64,000 nt of DNA from Profftia lariciata (GTDB taxonomy: Bacteria > Pseudomonadota > Gammaproteobacteria > Enterobacterales > Enterobacteriaceae). The position numbers and the translations under genes were made by a program. The stretch lies in contig NZ_CP045925.1 of NCBI RefSeq assembly GCF_020541265.1, positions 248,001 to 312,000 on the forward strand, written 5' to 3'. How positions within the stretch are numbered: the stretch's first letter is position 1; each line of letters starts with the position of its first letter. The notes under the pieces were generated by a model, which worked only from the letters and a program-made list of their open reading frames with translations, ran no database searches and was not told the DNA's origin. Below are positions 11,569 to 23,150 of the stretch, in pieces.

Positions 11569-13611
11569 TTAATTATTAATATTATAATTATGTAACATAG
11601 CATCAATTTTAGGTTTACGACCACAAAATTGTTTGAATAAATTTAATGGATCATCAGAACCTCCTTGTGATAATATTTTATTCAGGAATAAATTACCAAC
11701 AATTGAGTTAAAAATACCTTCTTCTTTAAAACGTAAAAAAGCATCAGAAGATAATAGTTCTGCCCATAAATAACTGTAATAACCTGCTGCATAACTACCA
11801 GAAAATATATGATTAAAGGTATGTAAGGGACGTTCCCAGCTTTGTGAAGGAATTACAGCGACACATTTTTTAACTCTTTGTATAATTGTAAGTATACCAG
11901 GAATATGTTTAGAATTAAATTCAGTATGTAAACGCAAATCTAATATACTTAACTCTAATTGATGAAGAACATGTAATCTTTTTTGATAATTATTAGTAGC
12001 AATTAGTTTATTCAATATATCTTTTGGTAATGGCTCATTATTCTGGTAGTGACCCGATATAAGTACCAATGCTTCTGGTTCCCAGCACCAATTTTCCATA
12101 AATTGACTTGGAAATTCAATGGCATCCCATGGCACTCCATTGATGCCGGATATCTTAGCTACTTCGATAGCAGTCATTGTATGATGTAAGCAATGACCAA
12201 ACTCATGGAATAAAGTAATAACTTCATTATGTGTCAATAACACGGGACTATCATTTATTGGATAACTAAAATTACAAATTAAATAAGCAACTGGTTTTTG
12301 TAAGTTACCATCTGCACGACGCATACGATCAACGCAAGTATCCATCCATGCACCATTAGATTTATGTTCACGTGAATAAATATCAAGATAAAAACTACCA
12401 CATAATTCGTTTGTTGCACCATAAATTTTAAAAAAGCGAACATCAGGATGCCATACATCTACGTTATAACATTCTTTAATTGTAATATTAAAAATACGGT
12501 GCACTATTTCAAATAAGCCATATAATACTCGATGCTCAGGAAAATATGGACGTATTTGTTCATCATTTATAGAGTATAAATATTGTTTTTGTTTTTCACT
12601 ATAGTATTTAATATCCCATGGTTCTAGATTTCGAATATTATAATTTTTGCATGTATATTTGCGTAAAGTCATATATTCTTGTGTTCCTTGAAGGTATAAC
12701 TTTTTGACTAAATAATTAAGAAATTTTAAAACTTGTTGTGGATCTTTAGCCATTTTATTAGCTAATGATTTATGGGCATAAGAACGAAAATGCAGCATTT
12801 TTGCGAGTTCTTGTCGTAATTGCAAGGTTTCATTTATAATGTTACTATTATCCCATTGACCCGCATTAGGACCTTGATCTGATGCACGCGTGGTAAAAGC
12901 TCTATACATTTCATAACGTAGTTTGCGATTATCAGCGTAAGTAATAACTGGAAGGTAGCTCGGGATATCTAAAGTAAATAACCAGCCATCTTGTTTTTTA
13001 GATGTTGCTAGTATTCTTGCCATAAGAATAGCTCTTTCAGGTAAACCTGCCAGCATGTTTTTATCGGTAATTAATTTACTCCAACCCATAGTAGCATCTA
13101 ATACATTATTACTAAATATTGTACTTAACTCAGATAGCCGAGTTATAATTTTTTTATACCGCTGTTTTTTTATTGTAGGTAAATTAATACCAGATAGTTC
13201 AAAATCTTGTAAGGCAAGATTTACTGATTTTTGCTGTGGTTTAGTTAATGTTGTAAACATTGCTCCTTTTTGTAGATTAAGATAAGCTTGATATAATCCA
13301 TAGTGTTGACCGACCCAAGCATTATATTCAGATATTAAAATTAGATAAGTATCGTAAATTTTGCGTAGTTCTAAATTATTTTGAATAGCATTTAAGTGGT
13401 TTATGATCGAAATCATGCGGTTTAAATCATCATTTTTTTCAGCTAATGGCTGACATAGATTATTCCAAGTAAATGGCATAGATTGCGCAACTACTCTTTC
13501 TATTGTAGAATAACAATCCTCTAGTAATGCTTGTATTATTGGAAGAATTTCTTTATATTTTATTTTAGAGAATGGTGGTAATATACATCGGGTAAACAAA
13601 GTATTTTTCAT
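11569..13611 (-). CDS. prlC: Oligopeptidase A (M3 metallopeptidase)
   Basis: A 680-residue oligopeptidase A (E. coli PrlC 680), a cytosolic zinc endopeptidase that degrades short peptides such as cleaved signal peptides. The zinc site HEFGH is at residues 469-473. The third-ligand region lies downstream (GVPWDAIEFPSQFMENW). Other family blocks include LPPFSKI near the start, DATMGWSKLI, TRASDQGPNAGQWDN, YYSEKQKQYLYSI and GGSDDPLNLFKQF at the end. An AGGA lies 10 bases or so before the ATG. It stands alone between two deserts; in E. coli it is followed by rsmJ, which is not seen here. The sequence shows no sign of decay. Confidence 0.97.
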   Translation of the reverse strand: MKNTLFTRCILPPFSKIKYKEILPIIQALLEDCYSTIERVVAQSMPFTWNNLCQPLAEKNDDLNRMISIINHLNAIQNNLELRKIYDTYLILISEYNAWVGQHYGLYQAYLNLQKGAMFTTLTKPQQKSVNLALQDFELSGINLPTIKKQRYKKIITRLSELSTIFSNNVLDATMGWSKLITDKNMLAGLPERAILMARILATSKKQDGWLFTLDIPSYLPVITYADNRKLRYEMYRAFTTRASDQGPNAGQWDNSNIINETLQLRQELAKMLHFRSYAHKSLANKMAKDPQQVLKFLNYLVKKLYLQGTQEYMTLRKYTCKNYNIRNLEPWDIKYYSEKQKQYLYSINDEQIRPYFPEHRVLYGLFEIVHRIFNITIKECYNVDVWHPDVRFFKIYGATNELCGSFYLDIYSREHKSNGAWMDTCVDRMRRADGNLQKPVAYLICNFSYPINDSPVLLTHNEVITLFHEFGHCLHHTMTAIEVAKISGINGVPWDAIEFPSQFMENWCWEPEALVLISGHYQNNEPLPKDILNKLIATNNYQKRLHVLHQLELSILDLRLHTEFNSKHIPGILTIIQRVKKCVAVIPSQSWERPLHTFNHIFSGSYAAGYYSYLWAELLSSDAFLRFKEEGIFNSIVGNLFLNKILSQGGSDDPLNLFKQFCGRKPKIDAMLHNYNINN

Positions 13612-15591
13612 AATAAATCATCCTAATAAATAAAATATTTTACTAATATATTTATATATATTATATTCTTAGAATATATTTTAAGAATTGATTACATAAT
13701 ACTATAAGATTTATTAGTAATACTTTAATTCGTGAACAGTAAAATAAATATTTTTATACAAAATATTTTTTATTGAAATAACCAATATTTATAAAATAAT
13801 AAATAACTTTCAAAGTAATAAGAATATACTAATAATTAGTTACATACTATATAAAAGTATTAATATCTAGGTAATTATTGATTCTGAATATAATAAATTA
13901 TTTTCTTAATAATTTTACATATAGTATAAAAATTTATTTAATCTTTATAGTAATAACTATTGTTATAATAGTATAATAATATATATTAAGATATAAGTTA
14001 TATAAGAATATAATATCTATTAAAATGGTTATTTATTTAAAATCACATATATACTATATGTAGTAAAATAATATAAATAAATTTATTAAAATTATTGTGT
14101 GCAATAAAAAATATTTATAATGACTTTCAATAAATTATATATAATAAATAATACTTAAGAATAGTATTAATATTAATAAATTATTTAACATTAACAATAT
14201 AATATTTAATTATTTTTTGGTATAGAAGTAATATTGTTTATGTATATATTTTATATATAAAAGTAATTTATTTAAATATAAAATATTTTATAACAAAAAA
14301 AGAAATAATTATTTTTAATAAAGATTATATTATATCTCATCTTTTAAGAAAAATGATCATTATATATAAATAACAATATTTATATTATATATATTTCTAT
14401 TTATAATAAATTCATTGTAATAGATTTATTTTAGTTATTATACCATATTACTATGATTGTAGTAATATGGTATATATCTTTGTTGTACAATAATAATAAA
14501 TTTACTTAATTTAAAAATTATAATAGTATACAATATTATTATTAAATACAACATATACTTAATATATATTGTATATAATACTAAGTATATGTTAATATAT
14601 TATTTAATACAATTATTACTATTTATAAAAGTATAATAATAAAAAATTATTATACTTATTAATACTTATATTAATAAAATTAATGTAACATCATAAAAAT
14701 TTTAATATTGTATATTATGAATTATTATTTTTAATATACTGTGTTTAATATAATTATGATTTATTATATATTGTTGCAATAAAGATATTATTATTTTAAA
14801 TAATATATTATTACTGTAATTTACTATCTTTTGTGATATATATAAAATATTTATTTTATATTTTAACAACATTATTAATAATGCTTCATAATATTATTAT
14901 ATATACTCACAAGCTTCGTAAAATTAAAATCAGCATGATATTATCATATAATGATATATAATTAATAAATTTAACTATAAGTATAGTTTTACAGATTAAT
15001 ATATACAAATATAATTACTTATTAAAACATTAATTATATTAATAATAATATTTATTATATGAATATTTAATATAACAAACAAAATAAGTGTTATTCATTC
15101 TAAAATTAATTATATTATTACTAATAATATTAATATTTAAATATATTAATATTTTGATCAAGAAATAATTGTAATTATTATATTATTTCTGAAATACATA
15201 ATGTTTTAAATCAATAATTATTAATGATATAATAAGTATGTTTTATGACTAATTTTTTACTCAATATATATAAACTATAAATTAATCTATAATAGATATA
15301 TACTAACTTACTAAAGTTTCTGATATAATATGTACAATATATTAATTAAATTAAATTATTATATATAATATTTATTCTAATGTAGTAATATTAATATTGT
15401 ATATGTTATATTATATATTTTATATAAAAATATTTTTTATAATTTATGCATTAGTTATATGTTTAAGAATTATTAATTCTTTCAATTTTTTATAATAAAT
15501 AGAATTGTCAAGAAGTAAATTTTTTACTTATATATAATATGATTAAGTTTGAGCAGTAATTTTAATTGTTCTTAATATTAAATAATATTTA
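13612..15591. other. A/T-rich non-coding region, 2.0 kb
   Basis: No gene or remnant can be read. It contains one strong hairpin at 14439-14474, listed separately, and a weaker 11-bp inverted repeat (TAAGTATATGT with its complement) around 14551-14591. Confidence 0.65.
14439..14474. repeat. 14-15 bp perfect hairpin in a non-coding desert
   Basis: Bases 14439-14452 (TATACCATATTACT) pair exactly with 14461-14474; one more A-T pair can close the loop, leaving TGATTG. The stem holds three G/C pairs. It is far from any gene end (about 1.1 kb below the waaI stop), so a terminator role is unsupported. It may mark the end of a small transcript or be a chance product of low-complexity sequence. Confidence 0.4.
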
Positions 15592-16620
15592 TTAATTATT
15601 TAATAGTAATCCCTTAACTATTAATAATAAATAATTTAGATAATATTTAATACCATTAAGAGAATTTCCTTGGTGAAAATTATGTCTAGCACAATATTTA
15701 TATTGATGTGCATTGCTAGGATCTATTAATTTTGCTGCACTCCAAGGTGACTGATTTTTTGCATGTATGAATGGATTGGATATGTTATATCTAGCCCATG
15801 AATGCCATGGTTTTGTAGGTCCTATATAATGGACAAAAACTGTATTTTTTTTAATTGGATTATAAAAATGATCTTTTAACTTGTAATTCAAATTAATTTG
15901 AGTATTATATTTACTATCTATATATTTTACTTTTTTTAAAAGAATAAGATTTAATATATCTTGATCCATACATACTAGACTATTAATAAAAGAAACATTT
16001 TCTAACATAGATACTGCTTGTTGTGTCACATCTTCCTTGTGCCATGCATCAGTATTAATTAATAAAAATCCAGAATTAAAATATCCATGAACCAAAGGTT
16101 GACAAGATAAATTTTCTGCCATTATTGTCCACCATTGTTTATTCTGCTCTAATACTGCAGAAAGAACATATCTTTCAAGTTCTATTGAAAACAATTCACT
16201 AATATCTCCTTGACAAATTATATCAGCATCTAAATAAAGAACACGAGGTGAATGATCGATAAAATAATCACCAATAATAAAGCGCAAATACATCGCATAA
16301 GACCAATTTTTAGTTGTAGGAAATACTTTAATTTTCTGACATTTCACTAAGTGAATAGTTATATTAATATTAAATTTTTTTGATAAAATTAAAAAATTAT
16401 TTTTTTCATTTGCAGTAAGGTTATCAATAAATACATGATATATTATATTATGTTCTTTGTTATACATTGCTATTGATGATATAGAAATACTACATCCAAA
16501 TAAAAAATTTTTATCTATCCCATAGGCAATATGTAAAATATTATTATTTTTATAATTTTTCGTAATAAATTTTATATTAGCAGTAATAAAATTTTGTTTT
16601 TTAAAATATTGATAATTCAT
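15592..16620 (-). CDS. LPS core glycosyltransferase, family GT8 (WaaI/WaaO type)
   Basis: A 342-residue family-8 glycosyltransferase close to enterobacterial WaaI (RfaI) and WaaO, which add the second hexose (galactose or glucose, alpha-1,3) to the outer LPS core in the cytoplasm. Features: IAYGIDKNFLFGCSISISS (about 31-49), the metal and nucleotide-sugar motif D131-A-D133 in YLDADI, GYFNSGFLLINTDAW, MDQDILNLIL, FVHYIGPTKPWHSW, and the C-terminal GT8-associated domain (SPWSAAKLIDPSNAHQYKYCARH...GIKYYLNYL). GAGAA lies upstream of the ATG. Its neighbour waaG on the same strand confirms the waa locus. Sugar specificity cannot be decided from sequence, so no symbol is assigned; waaI or waaO would both be reasonable. 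Confidence 0.9.
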   Translation of the reverse strand: MNYQYFKKQNFITANIKFITKNYKNNNILHIAYGIDKNFLFGCSISISSIAMYNKEHNIIYHVFIDNLTANEKNNFLILSKKFNINITIHLVKCQKIKVFPTTKNWSYAMYLRFIIGDYFIDHSPRVLYLDADIICQGDISELFSIELERYVLSAVLEQNKQWWTIMAENLSCQPLVHGYFNSGFLLINTDAWHKEDVTQQAVSMLENVSFINSLVCMDQDILNLILLKKVKYIDSKYNTQINLNYKLKDHFYNPIKKNTVFVHYIGPTKPWHSWARYNISNPFIHAKNQSPWSAAKLIDPSNAHQYKYCARHNFHQGNSLNGIKYYLNYLLLIVKGLLLNN

Positions 16621-18078
16621 TTATTTTCTCAAATGAGTCAATTAGCATTTTATTATTAATATTATTAAATAATATTTTTACTAAAAATAATAATTTTTAC
16701 ATATAACATATAATTTTATATTAAATTATATTACATGAATTTGTAGTACAATATAATTCATTATCTATTTATTATTTATATAATAACTGAATTAATTTTT
16801 AAAAAACAATCATTATATTGTAATGACTCAAAAATATTTAATATATGATTATTAATATATAAGAATATGTATAGTCAAGATTATTCTTTGATTAATTTTT
16901 ATTAATGTTTAATAATAAATAAATACATTTTATTCATTAATAAAATAATTTCTCATTTTTAGTTAAAAATAATGTATTTTTTGATTAAGTTTTATATATA
17001 AATATAATTTTAATTTTTATTAAATTGTATGTATTTATAAATATAAAAATTAATTTTATTAATTATTTAATCATATATTCTATAGTATAGAAATTAATAG
17101 AAGATATCTTTTTATCAAGTATTTTCACTGAATTATAAAAATACTCTTACTGATAGACAATCTATAAACATTAAGTAATACTTCTATTGAAGCAATGATA
17201 TACAATTAATTTATATCTAATATTTATTATTTTTTTATAAAAATATAAATAATTTTTAGAAAAAATTAGTATATTTATATTTTATGTAAAATAACTAAAT
17301 TAGATAATTATCTTAATTTTTTTATATTAATTGTTAATATATATTATGTAATTGTTATTGAGTATAATATAATAATAATTATTCTTATATATCACTAATT
17401 AATATAAGATATATATCGCATATATATTACTTCAAATACTTAATTTGCTAAATATTAAAAATAAAAATTTGTAATCATGCAATAATTTTTATATTTATAT
17501 AGTATTACTTGATATATAAAAATACTCTTATAGAGACATTCTTATTTAGAAAATTTATAAAATATTTAATATTGTATTTATTGATTGTTGCGATCTCAAT
17601 GAAAATAATTTAATTAAATTAATATATAGTATTATATATTAAATAGATTTTATTAACATTGTATGATTATAGTTATACATGAATAACTATAATTATATTT
17701 TTAATAAGAAATATAATTTGATCAATCAATAATGTGAGTATAATGTACATTATTAATGCATGCTGATATACTACATTAGTATATATAATAATATTGATTA
17801 GTTATAAATATTGACTGTGATTTAAATTAGAAATAATATATAAAATTAAATAAGTAATAAAAAATATTTTTCTTTCATTAAAGATATGCATAATTATTTA
17901 GTATAACTATATATCTTATATTATCTCATAAAATAAAGAATAACCATAAATACTATAATGAGTAAATAAAATATACTGATTATTCTTCAATAAATTTACT
18001 ATATTTTATGTATTATCTATAATTATAAAATACTATTTATAATGCTATATAAATATATAATAAGTATGCTTTAATTAC
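16621..18078. other. Non-coding gap inside the waa locus, 1.5 kb
   Basis: In related bacteria other core genes (waaP, waaS, waaB and similar) lie between waaG and waaI/waaO. No remnant of them is readable here; the DNA is plain A/T-rich sequence. Confidence 0.65.
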
Positions 18079-19200
18079 CTAATGAATATTACTTTCAATA
18101 ATATCTATTATTTTTTTTGGTACAGAAAAAAAATTTTGAATATTAGCAAAATATTTTGCATTAGACGCCCATATTTTTCGCAGATGACAATTTATTAGTG
18201 ATTTGTATAACTCATCATTTAATATATGTTGCTTATATGGTTCTTGAATAACAATACCACAGCATGCTTTATTAATATAATGTGCATAACCACATATACT
18301 TGTAGTAATTACTGGTAACCCTAAAGCAATAGCTTCTATCAGAACAATTCCAGCAGCTTCTTGATATGCAGGATGCAATAATATATCAGCTGCAATCATT
18401 AATTCAGATACATCATAACGTCCTAAAAATAAATAAATATTTAATTTACCACTTAATTTACGTACTAATTTTTTATAATGTTTATTATTATCTTGTCCAA
18501 CAATAAATAATACAGATTTACAGCGGATATTATTTGGTAATGCAGCAAAAGCTATAATTGTTCGATCGACACCTTTTCGTGTAAAATCAGAACCAACTTG
18601 CAATACTAAATAATCATTTTCATTTATACCATTCTTTTTACGATAAATATTACGTGCATTTGGACTATGTTGACTATATTTTCTATCAAGAGAGATACTT
18701 GGCGGTAAGATAAAAAATCTTTCTGATTCTGTTGAATAATGTTTTTTAAAATCAACAATTTGTTTATTTGTTAACATTAATAATTTTGTTTTTGTACCCA
18801 TAGCAAAAGTTGCTTTTTCAAAACTTAAATAATGTTTATAACGTTTTGTTAATTTATACAAAAAATTTTTTTTATTTTCTATTTTTTCAGCATAACAAAT
18901 ATCACCGGCATAATAAATATCTAAATTTGGCATTTTATTAAAGCCAATAATACGATCTACTGGATATTGTTTGAGATGAGATTGTACCCATAAAAAATAT
19001 TGATTATTACGTGAATGATTCGTATAAGCCTTGACAGGTACTTGAATCAATTCAAAATTTATAGGACATATGCCATGCCAATAATAAGTATAAATTCTAA
19101 TATAATGTCCATGATCTGCAACAGTCTGAGCTATACGCATAAAATCTCGTTGTAGCCCCCCAAAAGGAAAATATTTATAAATACAAAGTGCAATGATCAT
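18079..19200 (-). CDS. waaG: LPS core glucosyltransferase I WaaG
   Basis: A 373-residue GT4-family (GT-B fold) enzyme (E. coli WaaG 374) that transfers glucose from UDP-glucose to heptose II, making the first outer-core sugar. The start matches the family exactly in pattern (CIYKYFPFGGLQRDFMRIA). Also visible are VGFNKMP-like IIGFNKMPNLDIYYAGDICYAEK, VGSDFTRKGVDR (nucleotide site) and the EX7E motif E281...E289 in HPAYQEAAGIVLIEAIALGLPV. It is followed at 1.5 kb by the GT8 gene on the same strand and is divergent from waaA. waaQ, which normally precedes waaG, is gone. Confidence 0.97.
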   Translation of the reverse strand: MIIALCIYKYFPFGGLQRDFMRIAQTVADHGHYIRIYTYYWHGICPINFELIQVPVKAYTNHSRNNQYFLWVQSHLKQYPVDRIIGFNKMPNLDIYYAGDICYAEKIENKKNFLYKLTKRYKHYLSFEKATFAMGTKTKLLMLTNKQIVDFKKHYSTESERFFILPPSISLDRKYSQHSPNARNIYRKKNGINENDYLVLQVGSDFTRKGVDRTIIAFAALPNNIRCKSVLFIVGQDNNKHYKKLVRKLSGKLNIYLFLGRYDVSELMIAADILLHPAYQEAAGIVLIEAIALGLPVITTSICGYAHYINKACCGIVIQEPYKQHILNDELYKSLINCHLRKIWASNAKYFANIQNFFSVPKKIIDIIESNIH

Positions 19201-20925
19201 TGTGCTATTATATCTCTTAATATATCTTAAAGATATTCTTTAATATGCCAGTAATATTTTTATTATTACAACAAAATATATTTTAGTATTTATAATTATT
19301 ATACTATTTTAAAAAATCTTACTAACTAAAAATTTTATCATAACATATTGAATGATCTATAAAAATATAATTTAAGATATTTGTAATATAACTTGATAAA
19401 GTAATTTATATTAGTAATGATATTTTACGTAAATATTATTAATTATTTACCTAAAATATCATTTAATTATTTTTAGAATTAATTATTTATACTAAGATTC
19501 TTAATAAAATATTTTTACTTAGTTCTTTATAACAAAAATATATTCTTCAGTAATAAAATTAATAGTAGTACAAATTATGCTCAAATATAAGAATTTTTTT
19601 GGTTTACTTTATTAAAATATAGAAATTTTATTTTTACATAGCATAGTAATATACATAAATAGTATATCACTATATGTAGTATAGTTAACAGTTTGAATAT
19701 AAGAATATATAATTAATTTATTAGATGCATTAATGTCATTATTTATCTTCTATTATGAATAAAAATGTTTTATGAAAAAATAATATTAAAGATATTTAAG
19801 TTTATTAATTATTTATAATTAAATTTTATTTCTTAAAAAATTATATATAATTTTAAGAAAAATTATATCATAATATACTATTTTAATACAAATGTTAAAT
19901 ATATGTTTAATAGTATATATTATAATCAAATAATTATAGTAAAAATATAATTTTTTATTTATATTGAATAATTACTTATTTATGATAATAAAAATATTAA
20001 TTTTATTAATTAACTAAATATTTTATATATAAAATATATTTAATTATTTTATATTGTTGTAATTGTTGTCACTATAATTATATTAAAATCCTTAAAAATA
20101 GTAACAATTTAATTATATAAAATAATATTTTATTAAATAATTTTTTACATTACATTTAATGTAATATATATTTATGATGTAATATATTTAATTATTTATT
20201 ACGTATTATTCAGTTAATAATAACTGACATATCTACAATATATCTATATTATTAATTATATTTATTAAAATATAATAAATATGCTTAATATTTTCAGCAT
20301 ATATAATTATCTTTAGCAAGATTATAAATTATTTTGGTATATATAATATATAATAATAATTATACTTATTTTAATATTTGTGCAGTTATATTAATAATAA
20401 TTATACTATAATATAATTAAAAATTTATGTTGTGTTTATTAATGATATTTTGTTTTAGTGTTACTTAAACATGAATATGATTTTTATCATATTTTGTTAT
20501 TATTATTTATATTTTATAATATTTTATAAAACAATATTTATTGTAAAATAAACATATAAATATTTTTAATTATTGAATCAATCATAATTATTAAATAATT
20601 ATATTATTTATAATAAAATACTTTACTATATCTTAAATGTAATCTTTTAATATTTATTTTTATTATTCTAAGTAAATTATTAAAAATAATAATTTATTAA
20701 CTCATTTAATAAGATCGCTATTAATTACAAACTAGACTTTTAAAAAATTAAAAATATATATAACAATATATACATTATTTTCATCTTAACTAAATAATGT
20801 TTTTAAAATGTATTAATATTTTTTATAATTGCTTAACTAGTTTATTAATTTCATATATAATAAGTATCTTTAACTATTCTTAATTTTTATAAATTCCATT
20901 AAATTTTATTACGATAACATCAAGT
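19201..20925. other. Divergent waaG/waaA intergenic region, 1.7 kb (waaQ position)
   Basis: In E. coli waaQ lies between waaG and the divergent waaA gene. Nothing resembling it can be read here, and the gap (1.7 kb) is longer than a waaQ gene would be. The sequence is almost pure A/T. Both divergent promoters must lie here but cannot be distinguished from background. Confidence 0.65.
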
Positions 20926-22200
20926 ATGCTACAAGTCTTTTACAATATATTATTATATTTAATCCAGCCACTAATTTTGATTAAGTTATATATTAGAAGC
21001 TATAAAAATACTGCTTATAGAAAACGTTGGGCTGAACGTTATGGTTTTTGCTCAAAAAAAATTATTTCAGGAGGAATAATATTGCACTCTGTTTCAGTTG
21101 GTGAAATATTAGCTGCTATACCTTTAATTAAAGAATTACAGCATCGCTATCCAGCTGTGCCTATCACTATTACTACTATGACTCCAACAGCTTCTGAACG
21201 TGTTGATTATATCTTTGGTAAAAAAGTACAACATATGTATCTTCCTTATGATTTACCTGGATCCGTAAATCGTTTTTTAAATAGAGTCCAGCCTAGACTT
21301 GTTCTTATTATGGAAACAGAAATTTGGCCTAATTTTATTAGAATGCTTAAGAAACGTAACATTCCTATAATACTTACAAATGCTCGTTTATCAGCTCGTT
21401 CGGCACAAAGATATGCTAAAATTAATTATTTTATTAATGATATTGTACGTTGTATTACATTAATTGCTGCACAAAATATGGAAGATGGCCAGCGTTTTCT
21501 TTCTTTAGGTATCGCGCATACACAATTATCTGTTACTGGTAATTTAAAATTTGAAATATCTATAACTCCAGAGTTATCTGCTAAAGCATTAATACTACGA
21601 AATTACTTGGCACCATATTGCCCAGTATGGATTGCAAGTAGCACTCATGCAGGAGAAGAAGAAATTATACTGCATGCTCATAAACAATTATTAAATCAAT
21701 TTTCTAATCTATTATTAATTTTAGTTCCTCGTCATCCTGAACGTTTTAATCATGTAATAAAATTAACAAAAAAGGCTGGTTTTTCTTATATTACAAGATC
21801 ATCTGGAATAAAACCATCTATTCAAACACAGATCGTTATTGGGGATACTATGGGTGAATTAATGTTATTATATGGAATAGCTGATCTTGCTTTTGTAGGA
21901 GGTAGTCTTGTACAGAAAGGAGGACATAACCCATTAGAACCAGCTGCATATAATATTCCTATATTAATGGGACCACATATAATAAATTTTCAAGATATTT
22001 GTACAAAATTAAAAAAAGCTAATGGTTTAATTATAATAAAAGATATAGATGCTTTAGTAAGAAAGATTTCTATTTTATTAATCAATAAAAATTATAGGAA
22101 TAGTTATGGTCGTCATGCTTTTGAGGTATTACATCAACATAAAGGTGCATTACAGAAGACATTGCATTTATTAGATCCATATCTAAAAAAAATAAAATGA
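20926..22200 (+). CDS. waaA: Kdo transferase WaaA (KdtA)
   Basis: A 424-residue bifunctional Kdo transferase (E. coli 425) that adds two Kdo residues to lipid IVA at the inner membrane. An N-terminal hydrophobic anchor (about 5-24) is followed by YRKRWAERYGF and HSVSVGE, with catalytic Glu60. Further conserved blocks are YLPYDLPG, METEIWPNFI, NARLSARSA, TGNLKFEIS, LILVPRHPERF, GDTMGELMLLYGIADLAFVGGS and GGHNPLEPAAY. The start agrees with E. coli (MLQVFYNILLYLIQPL). coaD follows 13 bases after its stop, so the two are probably co-transcribed, as in E. coli. Confidence 0.98.
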   Translation: MLQVFYNILLYLIQPLILIKLYIRSYKNTAYRKRWAERYGFCSKKIISGGIILHSVSVGEILAAIPLIKELQHRYPAVPITITTMTPTASERVDYIFGKKVQHMYLPYDLPGSVNRFLNRVQPRLVLIMETEIWPNFIRMLKKRNIPIILTNARLSARSAQRYAKINYFINDIVRCITLIAAQNMEDGQRFLSLGIAHTQLSVTGNLKFEISITPELSAKALILRNYLAPYCPVWIASSTHAGEEEIILHAHKQLLNQFSNLLLILVPRHPERFNHVIKLTKKAGFSYITRSSGIKPSIQTQIVIGDTMGELMLLYGIADLAFVGGSLVQKGGHNPLEPAAYNIPILMGPHIINFQDICTKLKKANGLIIIKDIDALVRKISILLINKNYRNSYGRHAFEVLHQHKGALQKTLHLLDPYLKKIK

Positions 22201-22213
22201 GTATATACAATAT

Positions 22214-22705
22214 ATGGATAAACGTGCTATTTATCCTGGGACTTTTGATCCTATTACCAATGGACATCTAGATTTAGTGACTCGAGCAGCTAACATATTT
22301 GAATGTGTAATTGTAGCTGTTGCCGCTAGTCCTAATAAAAAAAATATGTTTAATCTAGAAAAGCGAGTATCTTTAGCTACTGATGTTACTACTCATTTGC
22401 CTAATGTAAAGGTATTAGGTTTTAGTAATTTAATAATTCATGTTGCTCAACATTATAATATTAATATATTGTTACGGGGATTAAGAGCGGTATCTGATTT
22501 TGAATATGAAACGCAACTTGCAAATATGAACCATTATTTAATGCCTACTCTTGAGAGTATCTTTATGATGGCAGCTAAAGAATGGTCGTTTATATCATCA
22601 TCTTTGGTAAAAGAAATCGCTTATCATGGTGGAAATATCTTACCTTTTGTGCCAGAACAAGTTGCTCAAGAATTATATTTGTTAACAATGCATAAGATTA
22701 CATAA
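22214..22705 (+). CDS. coaD: Phosphopantetheine adenylyltransferase
   Basis: A 163-residue CoaD (E. coli 159), which makes dephospho-CoA from phosphopantetheine and ATP. The nucleotidyltransferase start IYPGTFDPITNGH contains the T/H-x-G-H signature (T15-N-G-H18). Other conserved parts are LLRGLRAVSDFEYE and EWSFISSSLVKEIA. The C-terminus differs slightly from E. coli, which is normal for the family. It lies 13 bases after waaA in an apparent operon; no clear ribosome-binding site of its own is seen, suggesting translational coupling or weak initiation. Confidence 0.97.
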   Translation: MDKRAIYPGTFDPITNGHLDLVTRAANIFECVIVAVAASPNKKNMFNLEKRVSLATDVTTHLPNVKVLGFSNLIIHVAQHYNINILLRGLRAVSDFEYETQLANMNHYLMPTLESIFMMAAKEWSFISSSLVKEIAYHGGNILPFVPEQVAQELYLLTMHKIT

Positions 22706-23150
22706 TTTCTTCTGATATATAGTACAAAAAATAAAATTATATTAATTATATGTTATATATAATCTAATAAGAAATATATAGAATATTTTATATAAAAAAT
22801 AAATTAATCAAGCTATTACAATAGCTATTTTATAATGATAAATATAACTAATTAATATTAAAATTAACTAAATAAATATTACATATAAAAATCCAAATAT
22901 TACTATATATGGTATTTTGCAGATATATTAATATAATTTTATAAAAAATTAAGCAATAAAAAGTACTAAAATAATGTGAAAACAATCTATATTGTTATAT
23001 TTTGTACAATCTTATTAGATAAGTCATGCTACTCATTAAATAGCAAGTAAAATATTATTTTGCATAATATTTAATAATTTTTTTAAACGAGATACTGACA
23101 TCTTGTTCTAGTTGCCAGTACCTTTATGTTATTGATTGTACATAGTATCA
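22706..23150. other. Intergenic region between convergent coaD and nrdB
   Basis: About 445 bases. The 120 bases next to nrdB are less A/T-biased. In E. coli the ferredoxin gene yfaE follows nrdB, so a remnant could sit here, but no frame shows the ferredoxin cysteine pattern. Confidence 0.55.

Noticed and set aside
22980..23150. Possible yfaE remnant downstream of nrdB
   Set aside because: No frame shows the ferredoxin cysteine pattern; the less A/T-rich patch alone is not enough.
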